From contig JACMOG010000210.1 in assembly GCA_014378125.1 (NCBI GenBank), positions 1 through 10,850 of the forward strand: a stretch of 10,850 nucleotides of DNA, read 5' to 3'. Of this stretch, positions 1 to 6,039 are shown piece after piece; within the stretch, counting starts at the first letter, position 1, and every line of letters starts with the position of its first letter. Both the position numbers and the translations under genes were made by a program. Source of the stretch: Vitreoscilla sp. (GTDB lineage Bacteria > Pseudomonadota > Gammaproteobacteria > Burkholderiales > Burkholderiaceae). A model generated the notes under the pieces. It did no database searches. It was not told the origin of the DNA and was given only the letters and a program-made list of their open reading frames with translations.

Positions 1-1
1 T

Positions 2-913
2 GACCGAAGCGGTGCGGCGGAAACCGTATCGTCCAAGGAGCCGCCCTGCATCGAATGCATCCAGATTCGCGTCGGACTGCCGCACGTCGTGCGCGGACCG
101 GGAGCTGACATGGCCGACAACCGCTTCACCGAGATCCCGCTGCCCGGCGGAGGCTTTCGCGGCTTTGACGCCCATGGCGACACGCGAGCCATCGACGGAC
201 GACGTCCATCGGACATGGGCGGCCCCGAGCGCACCGTGCTGCGTCCCGGCGCGCCCGGCACCTACGACTCGTGTGGCCAGTGGCTGAACCATGCCGAGCT
301 GGACGGTACATCCGTCCTCGGTTTGGTCCATGATGAGACCGCATGCAAGTACCAGATCGGCCAGACACACAAGTCCATGTCGCTCGCCGTCTCATCGGAC
401 TACGGCCTGACCTGGACCGGCTTGAGCCAGATCATCACCGGCACCGACACGCCGACGGCGAACAGGAACACGGGCGAGGGCGATTGCACCGCGATCAACG
501 GGAAGGACGGCTACTACTACGCGTACTGCTTTCGCTCGCGGGATGGCGCGTTGGTCGCCGCGCGTGCGCCGGTCGCCAACCCGCATCCGGGCCACTGGAT
601 GAAATTCTTCCAGGGAGCATGGAGCCAGCCTGGATTGGGCGGCAACGCAACGCGGCTCCTGGCCGGATCGGGCGCCAGCGCGGCGCGCTGGACGACCACC
701 GGCCAGGTCGTCTTGACTGGTTGGGTGCCCGGCGGCCTGGGGGTGTTCCTGAGCAGCGATCACACGACGTTCACGCCGCTGCGCGCGCCGTTGCTGGCCG
801 TCGATCCCGGCGTATGGAAACGGCCCGCGCCGTCGGAACTCGTCTTCTATCCGGTCATCCTCGACGCCGGGACAGGCACCAATCAGCTGAGCAACGCGTG
901 GATGATGGTCTAA
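2..913 (+). CDS. Sialidase-like (BNR/Asp-box) beta-propeller protein, 5'-partial and cut short by an in-frame stop
   Basis: The reading frame is open from the window edge, so the gene starts upstream. The residues before the first internal ATG (110) are protein-like (PCIECIQIRVG, VVRGPG), so neither GTG 89 nor ATG 110 need be the true start. A canonical Asp-box, SSDYGLTW (S-x-D-x-G-x-T-W), is encoded near 392-415. It is followed by GEGDC and a YYYAYCFRSRDG strand, as in secreted five- or six-bladed propellers of the sialidase/glycoside-hydrolase type. Several cysteines (PCIEC, DSCGQW, TACKY, GDC, AYC) suggest an exported, disulfide-bonded protein. The frame ends at TAA 911-913 after WMMV. The same frame then continues as a convincing protein sequence to 1408, so this looks like the front of a longer gene carrying a nonsense mutation. 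The substrate cannot be told; the family call rests on one clear Asp-box and overall pattern. Confidence 0.6.
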   Translation, partial: DRSGAAETVSSKEPPCIECIQIRVGLPHVVRGPGADMADNRFTEIPLPGGGFRGFDAHGDTRAIDGRRPSDMGGPERTVLRPGAPGTYDSCGQWLNHAELDGTSVLGLVHDETACKYQIGQTHKSMSLAVSSDYGLTWTGLSQIITGTDTPTANRNTGEGDCTAINGKDGYYYAYCFRSRDGALVAARAPVANPHPGHWMKFFQGAWSQPGLGGNATRLLAGSGASAARWTTTGQVVLTGWVPGGLGVFLSSDHTTFTPLRAPLLAVDPGVWKRPAPSELVFYPVILDAGTGTNQLSNAWMMV

Positions 914-1408
914 GCGTACATCCAGCCCGATGAGGCAGGCGACAAGAAATATCTCGTGTTCCGCGAGGTGACAGTGTCCACCTCGCAGGCACCTGTCTCC
1001 TCGCAGGTCGGCGTGTTGCTGGCCCGCTGGCGCAACGCCGCGTTGCGCGACCGCTGGTCGACGACAGCGCCCGTGCCCGGCAACGACGCGGGCTACAAGC
1101 TCGAGGCCACATCGGGCTATCTCATGACGGCAGCCCCCTCCGGCCATTCGTCGGAGGAGTTGGAGGACTGCGTCAGCGACCGGCCCGGACACCCCGACCA
1201 CCTATTGGCCAAGAAGGACTTTTGCGAGGCGCACGCCTATCGACGCCTGCGCACGGCGGGGTGGGTCTTCGGGGCGCGGGAGCCGGACACGCAGCCGCTC
1301 TATCAGTGCTACGCCGACACCGAGCACTCGCATTTCGCGGCGAATCGGCCCGACTGCGATGGCCTTGGTCAGATGGAGACGCTGCTCGGATACGCCCTCG
1401 TTCGATAG
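914..1408 (+). pseudogene. Severed C-terminal part of the sialidase-like gene, same frame after the TAA
   Basis: Directly after the TAA at 911-913, and in the same frame, 164 sense codons run to TAG 1406-1408. They begin AYIQPDEAGDKKYLVFREV, a natural continuation of a propeller strand. The end carries a repeat-like module, PLYQCYADTEHSHFAAN followed by DCDGLG and LLGYAL. This resembles the small trefoil-like sugar-binding repeats (DUF5648-like) found at the ends of secreted hydrolases. No ATG with a ribosome binding site opens this part; the first usable start, GTG 956, has no Shine-Dalgarno. It is therefore probably untranslated unless the stop is read through or is a sequencing error. A single-base change from a tyrosine codon (TAC or TAT) would explain the TAA. 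The module assignment is from memory of the pattern and is tentative. Confidence 0.55.
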
Positions 1409-1651
1409 AGTTGCCCATCGGAACTGGAGGACGCATGCCGGCCACTACCGGACTGTTACACAGGTCAGCTTCGGAAGCGCCCAGTTCAGGCACACGAGCG
1501 GTGATGCTGGCCGGAACGCTCCAGCGTCTGCGACTACTCCCGGTCAGGTGGGCCCGCGAGCGGGTGGGTCTTAAGACACCCCATTCTGCTTATCCGAAGC
1601 CCGGTGGAGGACCGGTAGACTTGGCGGCGCGCAGCAAACTCGGGAAATCAA

Positions 1652-1984
1652 ATGAAAACACTGCACCACTACACCAGCGAAGAAGGCCACGCGGGGATCA
1701 TCCAAAGCAAATCACTTCGGCCGTCGCTCAGAGCCAACAATCCAAAGGACGCCCGATTTGGTGACGGTCAGTATTCGAGCGATATTCTTCCGGGGACGAA
1801 GCGCCCCGGCCAACTATCCATGCTCTTCTTCGGTATGCCTTTTGCTGGTCGGCGCTTCACGCATTACGTCTCCATTGATACCAAAGGGCTTGACGTAGTG
1901 TTCGGCCGCCAGAGCGTCTACGTCGTGAAGAATTCTGGCCCGCTTGACATTTCCAAGCGCTTGGTCGCCAACGGCAAAAACTGA
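1652..1984 (+). CDS. HYD1-type ADP-ribosyltransferase toxin (Tox-ART-HYD1), stand-alone
   Basis: This 110-residue protein matches a whole HYD1 ADP-ribosyltransferase domain, an effector family known mainly from the C-terminal tips of polymorphic toxins. It would use NAD+ to attach ADP-ribose to a target I cannot predict. The family signature residues are visible: His in LHHYTS (residues 4-9), Tyr41 in FGDGQYSSD, and Asp99 in GPLDIS. The conserved NNPKDARFGDGQY and RFTHYVSID blocks are also present. There is no signal peptide, PAAR, Rhs or pre-toxin region, and an in-frame TAG at 1616-1618 blocks any long N-terminal extension. It is thus either an intracellular toxin like DarT or a transplanted toxin tip. 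The start is ATG 1652 behind a weak GGGA. The stop lies 8 bases before the DUF6881 gene, so the two are surely co-transcribed. GC content is clearly lower than in the right-hand genes, suggesting transfer. Confidence 0.85.
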   Translation: MKTLHHYTSEEGHAGIIQSKSLRPSLRANNPKDARFGDGQYSSDILPGTKRPGQLSMLFFGMPFAGRRFTHYVSIDTKGLDVVFGRQSVYVVKNSGPLDISKRLVANGKN

Positions 1985-1992
1985 GAAATATC

Positions 1993-2274
1993 ATGCCTAC
2001 CTATCTCTATGCCAAGTGGAAGACTGCCCCGGCCGACAGCCCAGTCGAGTTCTACAGCGAACTCGATGATGCGCGTTGGGAAAAGCGCAAGGTTGAAGTT
2101 TTTCCCGATGGTCACATGGGGTACGCATCTGCGGCGAAATCGTCGAACGACGGCACCCGGCTATCGATCGTTGCTTTGCCGCCGTTGAACGAGATCACCC
2201 GCCAGATCGAGTTCGATGCCAAGATGGTTTCCGCTGAAGAGTTCGAAGCCGCTTGGCGGAAGGCGACGGCATGA
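1993..2274 (+). CDS. DUF6881 domain protein, probable immunity protein
   Basis: This 93-residue soluble protein matches the DUF6881 family over its full length. The start resembles the family's opening strand (YLYAKWKT), followed by the characteristic core FYSELDDARWEKRKVEVF (residues 20-37) and DGHMGYA, and it ends with the EEFEAAWRKA helix. DUF6881 proteins are small and often sit beside polymorphic-toxin genes, which is why they are considered immunity proteins; I know of no defined enzymatic activity. Here it lies 8 bases after the ADP-ribosyltransferase gene and overlaps the macrodomain gene by 4 bases. That position fits a toxin-binding immunity partner. The Shine-Dalgarno is poor (GAGA overlapping the previous stop), so translation may depend on coupling to the toxin gene. 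Binding to the toxin is inference from position and family, not something the sequence shows. Confidence 0.82.
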   Translation: MPTYLYAKWKTAPADSPVEFYSELDDARWEKRKVEVFPDGHMGYASAAKSSNDGTRLSIVALPPLNEITRQIEFDAKMVSAEEFEAAWRKATA

Positions 2275-2747
2275 CCATGCGGTTCGTTCAGGGGGATGCG
2301 ACCGCTCCCGCGAGCGAAGGTCCGAAGGTCATCGTTCATGTCTGCAACGACATCGGAAAATGGGGGAAGGGATTCGTTCTGGCGATTAGTAGGCGCTGGA
2401 AAGAGCCAGAGCGGGTCTTCAAGGCGTCCTTCAAAGCGCTAAGCCCGCCGGTGCTGGGAGATGTGCAGTTCGTTTCCGTCGAGCCATCGATCATCGTCGC
2501 AAATCTGATTGGCCAACATGGTGTCGCTACAAAGGCGTCCACGACGCCGCCCGTGCGCTACGACGCGATTGCAGAGGGACTTGCAAAGGTTGCTGAGCAT
2601 GCGCGCACCAATGGAGCGTCGGTGCACATGCCTCGCATCGGATGTGGCCTCGCGGGGGGGGACTGGTCGATGATCGAACCGATCATTGCTGGCACGTTGA
2701 CCAAGTCGGGCGTCGACGTCACCGTTTACGACTTCGCTGCAGACTGA
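2271..2747 (+). CDS. Macrodomain protein, TARG1/ALC1-like predicted ADP-ribosylglycohydrolase
   Basis: This 158-residue protein consists of one macrodomain. It shows the first strand and ADP-ribose binding start FVQGDAT (residues 5-11), HVCNDIGKWGKGF (23-35) in the ligand loop, TKASTTPPVRYDAI (87-100), and the diagnostic MPRIGCGLAGGDW (120-132). That last motif and the overall length place it nearer to TARG1/ALC1-like macrodomains, the type found in DarG, than to MacroD. Enzymes of this type remove ADP-ribose from acidic residues or from DNA thymidine; Lys88 and Asp131 are candidate catalytic positions. The start ATG 2271 overlaps the DUF6881 stop (ATGA) and has GGAAGG at 2258-2263, seven bases upstream; an upstream TTG at 2253 is less likely. 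Its place as third gene after an ADP-ribosyltransferase strongly suggests it undoes that toxin's modification. An eight-G run at 2654-2661 falls in the catalytic loop codons. Confidence 0.87.
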   Translation: MTMRFVQGDATAPASEGPKVIVHVCNDIGKWGKGFVLAISRRWKEPERVFKASFKALSPPVLGDVQFVSVEPSIIVANLIGQHGVATKASTTPPVRYDAIAEGLAKVAEHARTNGASVHMPRIGCGLAGGDWSMIEPIIAGTLTKSGVDVTVYDFAAD

Positions 2748-3055
2748 ACGCCCACTTGTGGTGAACTCGCCGGTGGCTGCCACCGCCACTGAAGGACGCT
2801 CCTCATCGACAGCCTTACGCGTTCATCGGTGGACCCTGTCGCCGGGTATGCCTAGCGGTTACGCACCAGTTCGCTGCCTGATCGTGGGTCGTCCGTCTTG
2901 GGCGGCAGCCGGCCATCTCCGGCCGTTCGGGAACGTCCGTTGTGTGGCTGCTCCATCTTGTGGAAGAGCTGTTGTCGTGTGCACTGTCGCAATCGACCCG
3001 TTCCCGCATACGACGCAAGCCGTCCGCGAGCCAGCGTATGCGGAAATATTATCAG
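2748..3055. other. Gene-free spacer between the macrodomain and DUF4238 genes
   Basis: I find no credible gene in these 308 bases. The plus-strand frame 2758-3135 and the minus-strand frames here read as low-complexity, arginine- and alanine-rich shadow sequence without motifs. A short perfect inverted repeat, CGGTGGC-T-GCCACCG, lies at 2771-2785 just after the operon. Its one-base centre makes it a poor hairpin, and no T-run follows, so I do not call it a terminator. The base composition and scattered GGCC and GTCGTCC words suggest decayed accessory DNA. Confidence 0.4.
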
Positions 3056-4045
3056 ATGAAATCAGCCAAGCAGACGCACGGGAACCACCACTTTGTGCCC
3101 GAGTTCTACCTGCGTGCCTGGGCGACATCCGATGAGTCGCAAGCCCGACGTCTAACCTACTACCGCTGGGTGCAGGGGCGTTTGATAGCGAGTCGAATTT
3201 CGCCAAAGGGCGCCGCTGCAGAAGCCGAGCTTTACGCCAGCATCGACAAGGAGGGCGGAAAGAGCCAAACGGTTGAAATGGACTACTTCGGGCCGCAGGT
3301 CGACGACCCAGCAGCGCCCGTTATAACCAAGATGCTTGCCGGCAATGGGCCGCTCACCTCGGAAGACGCCGCTGTGTTCGCGCGCTACTTGCTTGCGCAA
3401 CGTGTCAGAACGCCTGGCTACGTCGGGCACCTGCGTTCCGAGGCGTTGCTTGCACTCGACGATGTAGCGCGAAGCTTAGAGGCGGACTACCAGAAGGTCC
3501 GCCACGAGACTGCGCCAGCGACGATGGCCGATTTTTTCCGGCAGAGCATGCCGCACGTCGAGCACTACATCGGCGTGCATAGTCTTCCGCGGCTGATCGA
3601 CCAGCCCCAGTTGCTGGCCGATATTCTTGGCTTCGATTGGGCATGGGGCCCTGTAGGCTTTCTCTCGAACTTCATCAGCCGTAACCGCGAGGAACTCCTC
3701 AAACGGTACAGTGCTTTCGTTCAGCTTCCACATCTCGCGGACGACCTCGACAAAACTCATGTCGACGTTGCGCATCTTCCAGCGGTATTCCTTGATCGAC
3801 TGAGGAGCATCCCGGTCTTTCGACCAACGCCACACAACTGTCCCGAGGTAGTACGCGACGTACAGCCAGCTCGCGACTATAAAAAGCATGTCGAAGGCGA
3901 AGATGAACGCGAACTTTCCGATGCTGCGCCACACGTTGCGCTTCGCGTCCTCCGCCGTCCAAGAACCGACGCCCTGAAGCACCCAATTCAGCCTCAGGCC
4001 AATCTTCTTGAAGTTTCGGTTCATCAACGAATTGACCTTGATTAG
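3056..4045 (+). CDS. DUF4238 family protein, C-terminal part probably replaced by antisense sequence of another gene
   Basis: The N-terminus carries the DUF4238 hallmark NHHFVPEFYLRAW (residues 10-22). Sequence typical of the family then follows to about residue 200 (LLADILGFDWAWG), including the helical SEDAAVFARYLLAQRVRTP segment. DUF4238 proteins are widespread and scattered in accessory DNA; I know no established function. I chose ATG 3056 because the conserved motif starts eight residues later; upstream ATG 3038 and ATG 2942 lack ribosome binding sites. After about 3655 the frame stays open to TAG 4043-4045. There, however, the predicted protein loses family character and lies opposite a much more protein-like minus-strand gene (3476-4108). 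The last 130 residues are therefore probably shadow sequence added after a recombination event, leaving a truncated and possibly inactive protein. The family call is firm and the junction position is approximate. Confidence 0.68.
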   Translation: MKSAKQTHGNHHFVPEFYLRAWATSDESQARRLTYYRWVQGRLIASRISPKGAAAEAELYASIDKEGGKSQTVEMDYFGPQVDDPAAPVITKMLAGNGPLTSEDAAVFARYLLAQRVRTPGYVGHLRSEALLALDDVARSLEADYQKVRHETAPATMADFFRQSMPHVEHYIGVHSLPRLIDQPQLLADILGFDWAWGPVGFLSNFISRNREELLKRYSAFVQLPHLADDLDKTHVDVAHLPAVFLDRLRSIPVFRPTPHNCPEVVRDVQPARDYKKHVEGEDERELSDAAPHVALRVLRRPRTDALKHPIQPQANLLEVSVHQRIDLD

Positions 4046-4108
4046 CATGGTGCCGCAGCCCCACAGCACCATCATCGCTGCGACACCAACGCCTGAAAAA
4101 TAGTCCAT
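3476..4108 (-). CDS. Two-helix inner-membrane protein of unknown function, C-terminus probably truncated
   Basis: I do not recognise a named family. The minus-strand frame opens at 4279, but the natural start is the ATG at 4108-4106. It is preceded on that strand by GGAG about seven bases upstream, and the protein opens MDYFSGVGVAAMMVLWG. A first membrane helix spans residues 4-23 and a second, with KFAFIFAFDMLFIVASW, spans about 65-93. Between them is a basic, conserved-looking loop (NRNFKKIGLRLNWVLQG, then SWTAEDAKRNVW). A soluble, charged tail (DRDAPQSIKEYRWKMRN, then FEEFLAVTADEV) runs to about residue 150. Beyond that (below about 3655) the sequence is antisense to the convincing part of the DUF4238 gene and looks like read-through to a chance stop at 3476. 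The two genes therefore converge on a chimeric junction. Confidence 0.5.
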   Translation of the reverse strand: MDYFSGVGVAAMMVLWGCGTMLIKVNSLMNRNFKKIGLRLNWVLQGVGSWTAEDAKRNVWRSIGKFAFIFAFDMLFIVASWLYVAYYLGTVVWRWSKDRDAPQSIKEYRWKMRNVDMSFVEVVREMWKLNESTVPFEEFLAVTADEVREKAYRAPCPIEAKNIGQQLGLVDQPRKTMHADVVLDVRHALPEKIGHRRWRSLVADLLVVRL

Positions 4109-4548
4109 GCACGCTCCACAGATGAGTTCACGAAGTGTGGCACGGGCGACCTGACCTTTCCACCGGGCGAGTTGAACTCCATGGGCCGATCTGGAACGCA
4201 CCGCCGTCACTTGCCAAGTGCGCGTTCGCCGGACGGCCGATTTCGGAACGCCAACGACCGGCCACGCGAGCACACCCACCCCGTCTTCGATCCAACCCTG
4301 AGCGCGTCTTCCCGACGCTGTGTGTTTGGTGCTCCGTTAGAGTAATTTTAAGTCGACCACCACCGAAGTACACCGTTAGCGGCGTTCTGGCCACGCAGAC
4401 TTCATGCTCAGCACACAGACGACAGTGACAATGGAGCGATGAAATTCATCGGCCTGGAGCGGACCCGCCACACGACAGAGCGCCTTCGGGCAGCACGTAG
4501 CCAGAAGAAGGCATTCCCAATAGAAGCTTCCGGGCAAGCTGCCCAGCA
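4109..4548. other. Spacer upstream of both the minus-strand membrane gene and the small plus-strand membrane gene
   Basis: These 440 bases hold no gene I can support. Open frames on both strands (4135-4428 plus, 4128-4394 minus, 4376-4660 minus) are short, rich in arginine and proline, and lack ribosome binding sites. The spacer must contain the promoters of the divergent genes at 4108 (minus) and 4549 (plus). An AT-rich spot at about 4341-4353 (AGTAATTTTAAG) is the best candidate, but no convincing -35/-10 pair stands out. GTTAG words occur near 4336 and 4374 but are not paired into integron attC sites. Confidence 0.4.
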
Positions 4549-4911
4549 ATGAAGAAAGGCACGCTAATCCTTTCAGCGCTAAATCTGCTCGCGGCCTCCT
4601 GCCTCGTCGCATTCGTACTGAGCGCACGAGATATGGCAGTCGCCGAAGGTCGGGATTCATACGATTTCGGAGACAGTGCGAGCTTCTTCGTCATGGTTGC
4701 ACCAGCCCTCGTGCTGTGCTTAGTCGCTGATGCTATTTGGGCGGGCGTGGCGTTGGTGGCGCTCGCCAAGCGACGAGATTCAGAGTCGGCCATTGCCTGC
4801 GTCGTCGTCCTGGTGGGGTGGACGGTGGTCTTCGCAGCGTCTAGACAGTGGGCGCAACTGCCCTCCGGTGAAGCGGCCGGAGCGTCGACACCCATCCACC
4901 TGGTACGTTGA
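4549..4911 (+). CDS. Small three-helix integral membrane protein, function unknown
   Basis: This 120-residue protein starts MKKGTLILSALNLLAASCLVA, a positively charged N-terminus followed by a hydrophobic helix (about residues 5-25). A second long hydrophobic stretch spans about 46-72 (FFVMVAPALVLCLV and onward) and a third about 80-98 (AIACVVVLVGWTVVFAAS). A short charged loop (SARDMAVAEGRDSYDFGD) joins helices 1 and 2, and AKRRDSES joins helices 2 and 3. By the positive-inside rule the KK at the start and KRR after helix 2 would be cytoplasmic. Helix 1 could be read as an uncleaved signal anchor. I recognise no family. There is no strong Shine-Dalgarno before ATG 4549; the start is chosen because the lysines and hydrophobic core follow it at once. 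Composition is intermediate, like other genes of this accessory block. Confidence 0.5.
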   Translation: MKKGTLILSALNLLAASCLVAFVLSARDMAVAEGRDSYDFGDSASFFVMVAPALVLCLVADAIWAGVALVALAKRRDSESAIACVVVLVGWTVVFAASRQWAQLPSGEAAGASTPIHLVR

Positions 4912-5049
4912 GCTCGGCCCTGATGACCTCAACGGGGCAGTTGGTTCAAGTTAGATTCGGTGCGCTGTTGAGTGATTGCTCGGCGCGCAGCATCGAGCGT
5001 TTCCGATGAGCTTCCATGTTGAATACCGCCGTTTGCCTCGGCTCTCCTT

Positions 5050-5213
5050 GAACGTCAAGTATCGGGCGCTGAATCTGGCTGAGCGAAGGACTGCATTGGG
5101 TCAAGAACAGACTTCCGCTTCCCGACGGCACGAACGTCAAGTTTCGGGCGTCCAATCTGGCGCGGCGGATGTCGGTTCTGGGTCGTTCTGTGACTTGCGC
5201 CGCGCCGCGAAGC
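5050..5213. repeat. Degenerate tandem duplication, unit about 82 bp
   Basis: Two 30-base segments, at 5050-5079 and 5132-5161, share 26 of 30 positions. Both begin GAACGTCAAGT, continue TCGGGCG, and end AATCTGGC. The similarity continues in register: GGGTC occurs 48 bases after each segment start (5098 and 5180), and ACTTNCGC 61 bases after each (5111 and 5193). This points to an old duplication of a unit of about 82 bp rather than a chance match. I could not find a convincing third unit on either side. Confidence 0.6.
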
Positions 5214-5625
5214 GGTCGTAGAACAGGGCCGTCGCACGGTTCGCTGTTCGAGACGCGTTCAACGGCAGTCTCAAAGACCAGTTCCGGGTGGCCAGTCGCC
5301 ACGTACGACCGCGGCCCGCCGGACGCCGCATTCGCATACCGCCTTTGTCCCGTGCTGACGCCGCTCCGTGGAACTCCAGACCGGATATCTCCGCACCAGG
5401 CTGTGATGACCTGCAAAGCAGCGGAAGCTGACGACGGCACATCGAACAGTTCGCGTTCAGCGTGGAAGGCGATCGGCCGGGAGGCTGTCATCGAGCCACC
5501 GCCTTCGCCCGCCGAAGCAGAGGCCCGAGCCCGTCTTCATCCCGTCTCGTGGCTCCAAGGGTCAAGCTCCGGGCGAGTGCCGTCCCCCGCAAGATCGGCG
5601 AAGGGCTCAAAATATGTGCTTACCG

Positions 5626-5630
5626 AGGAG
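5626..5630 (+). promoter_or_regulatory. Ribosome binding site deciding the TTG start of the VOC gene
   Basis: AGGAG lies six bases before TTG 5637-5639. No in-frame ATG gives a domain-length protein: the nearest internal ATG (5718) is after the first strand and helix. This site is the main support for the non-ATG start. Confidence 0.7.
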
Positions 5631-5636
5631 CCGTCC

Positions 5637-6035
5637 TTGATCGACCACATCGACCACATCGTCATCACCACCGACCACGAGGCCGAGTGCGTGCGCTTCT
5701 ACTGCGAGGTGCTGGGCATGCGCTACGAGACCTTCGTCGGCGGCAACCCGCCGGTCGAGCGCAAGTCGTTCAAGTTCGGGCCGAACAAGATCAACCTGCA
5801 TGTGAAGGGGCAAGAGTTCGAGCCGAAGGCGCACCTGCCGATGGTCGGGGCGATCGACCTTTGCTTCATCGCGAGTATCCCGCTGGACGAGGTGATCACC
5901 CGGCTGGCCGCGGCGGACTTGGCGATCGTCGAAGGGCCGGTGATGCGCACCGGCGCCACGTCGAGTATCCGTTCGGTCTACGTGCGCGATCCGGACCTGA
6001 ACCTGGTCGAGATCTCAGAGGCCGTCGCGGGCTGA
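5637..6035 (+). CDS. VOC superfamily protein (glyoxalase/dioxygenase fold), TTG start
   Basis: The 132-residue product is a single vicinal-oxygen-chelate domain. It has the first beta strand IDHIDHIVITT, the helix ECVRFYCEVLGMRYETF (residues 17-33), RKSFKFGPNKINLHV (42-56), the second-module strand AIDLCFIAS, and the closing RDPDLNLVEIS (117-127). His7, His55 and Glu125 lie where metal ligands fall in this fold, so a divalent-metal enzyme such as a glyoxalase-like isomerase or a dioxygenase is likely; the substrate is unknown. I chose TTG 5637: it has AGGAG at 5626-5630 with six bases of spacing, and the conserved first strand begins immediately after it. The frame is open upstream to 5169, but that part has no domain character. 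It ends four bases before the end of the convergent zinc regulator gene. GC-rich composition marks the return to host-like sequence. Confidence 0.88.
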   Translation: MIDHIDHIVITTDHEAECVRFYCEVLGMRYETFVGGNPPVERKSFKFGPNKINLHVKGQEFEPKAHLPMVGAIDLCFIASIPLDEVITRLAAADLAIVEGPVMRTGATSSIRSVYVRDPDLNLVEISEAVAG

Positions 6036-6039
6036 ACGC

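Larger units (their letters stand above)
4912..5636. other. Gene-free mosaic spacer with decayed repeats
   Basis: About 725 bases lack a believable gene. The frame that starts at 5169 and continues into the VOC gene has no family character before 5637. The minus-strand frame 4946-5491 reads as low-complexity sequence. What the stretch does hold is a degraded tandem repeat at 5050-5213 (listed separately) and a short inverted repeat, GTTGAG (4907-4912) with CTCAAC (4928-4933), around the end of the preceding gene. A lone GTTAGAT at 4950-4956 fits an integron core-site half but has no partner. I read the stretch as remnants of past insertions. Confidence 0.45.

Noticed and set aside
956..1408. 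Independent gene starting at GTG 956.
   Set aside because: No Shine-Dalgarno, and it is in the same frame as the upstream propeller gene with sequence continuing directly after the TAA, so it is better explained as the severed tail.
1222..1764. Plus-strand frame with ATG 1435 preceded by GGAGG (1426-1430), as a possible gene before the toxin.
   Set aside because: The spacing is short (4 bases), the frame overlaps the toxin gene out of phase, and its translation is low-complexity with no family character.
4907..4933. Inverted repeat GTTGAG...CTCAAC as a terminator after the small membrane gene.
   Set aside because: Only six base pairs with a 15-base loop and no T-run.
3140..4960. Words resembling integron attC core sites (GTCTAAC near 3149, GTTAGAG near 4336, GTTAGAT at 4950-4956), suggesting a cassette array.
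   Set aside because: No pair of facing core sites with the expected inner symmetrical boxes was found after any gene, one word lies inside the DUF4238 coding sequence, and no integron integrase is present.
4946..5491. 181-codon minus-strand frame as a gene.
   Set aside because: It has no ribosome binding site and low-complexity sequence, and it spans the tandem repeat; no motif was recognised.
5169..5636. N-terminal extension of the VOC protein (frame open from 5169).
   Set aside because: The VOC domain is complete from TTG 5637, which has a well-placed AGGAG; the upstream part is Arg/Ser/Pro-rich without domain features and overlaps the decayed repeat.
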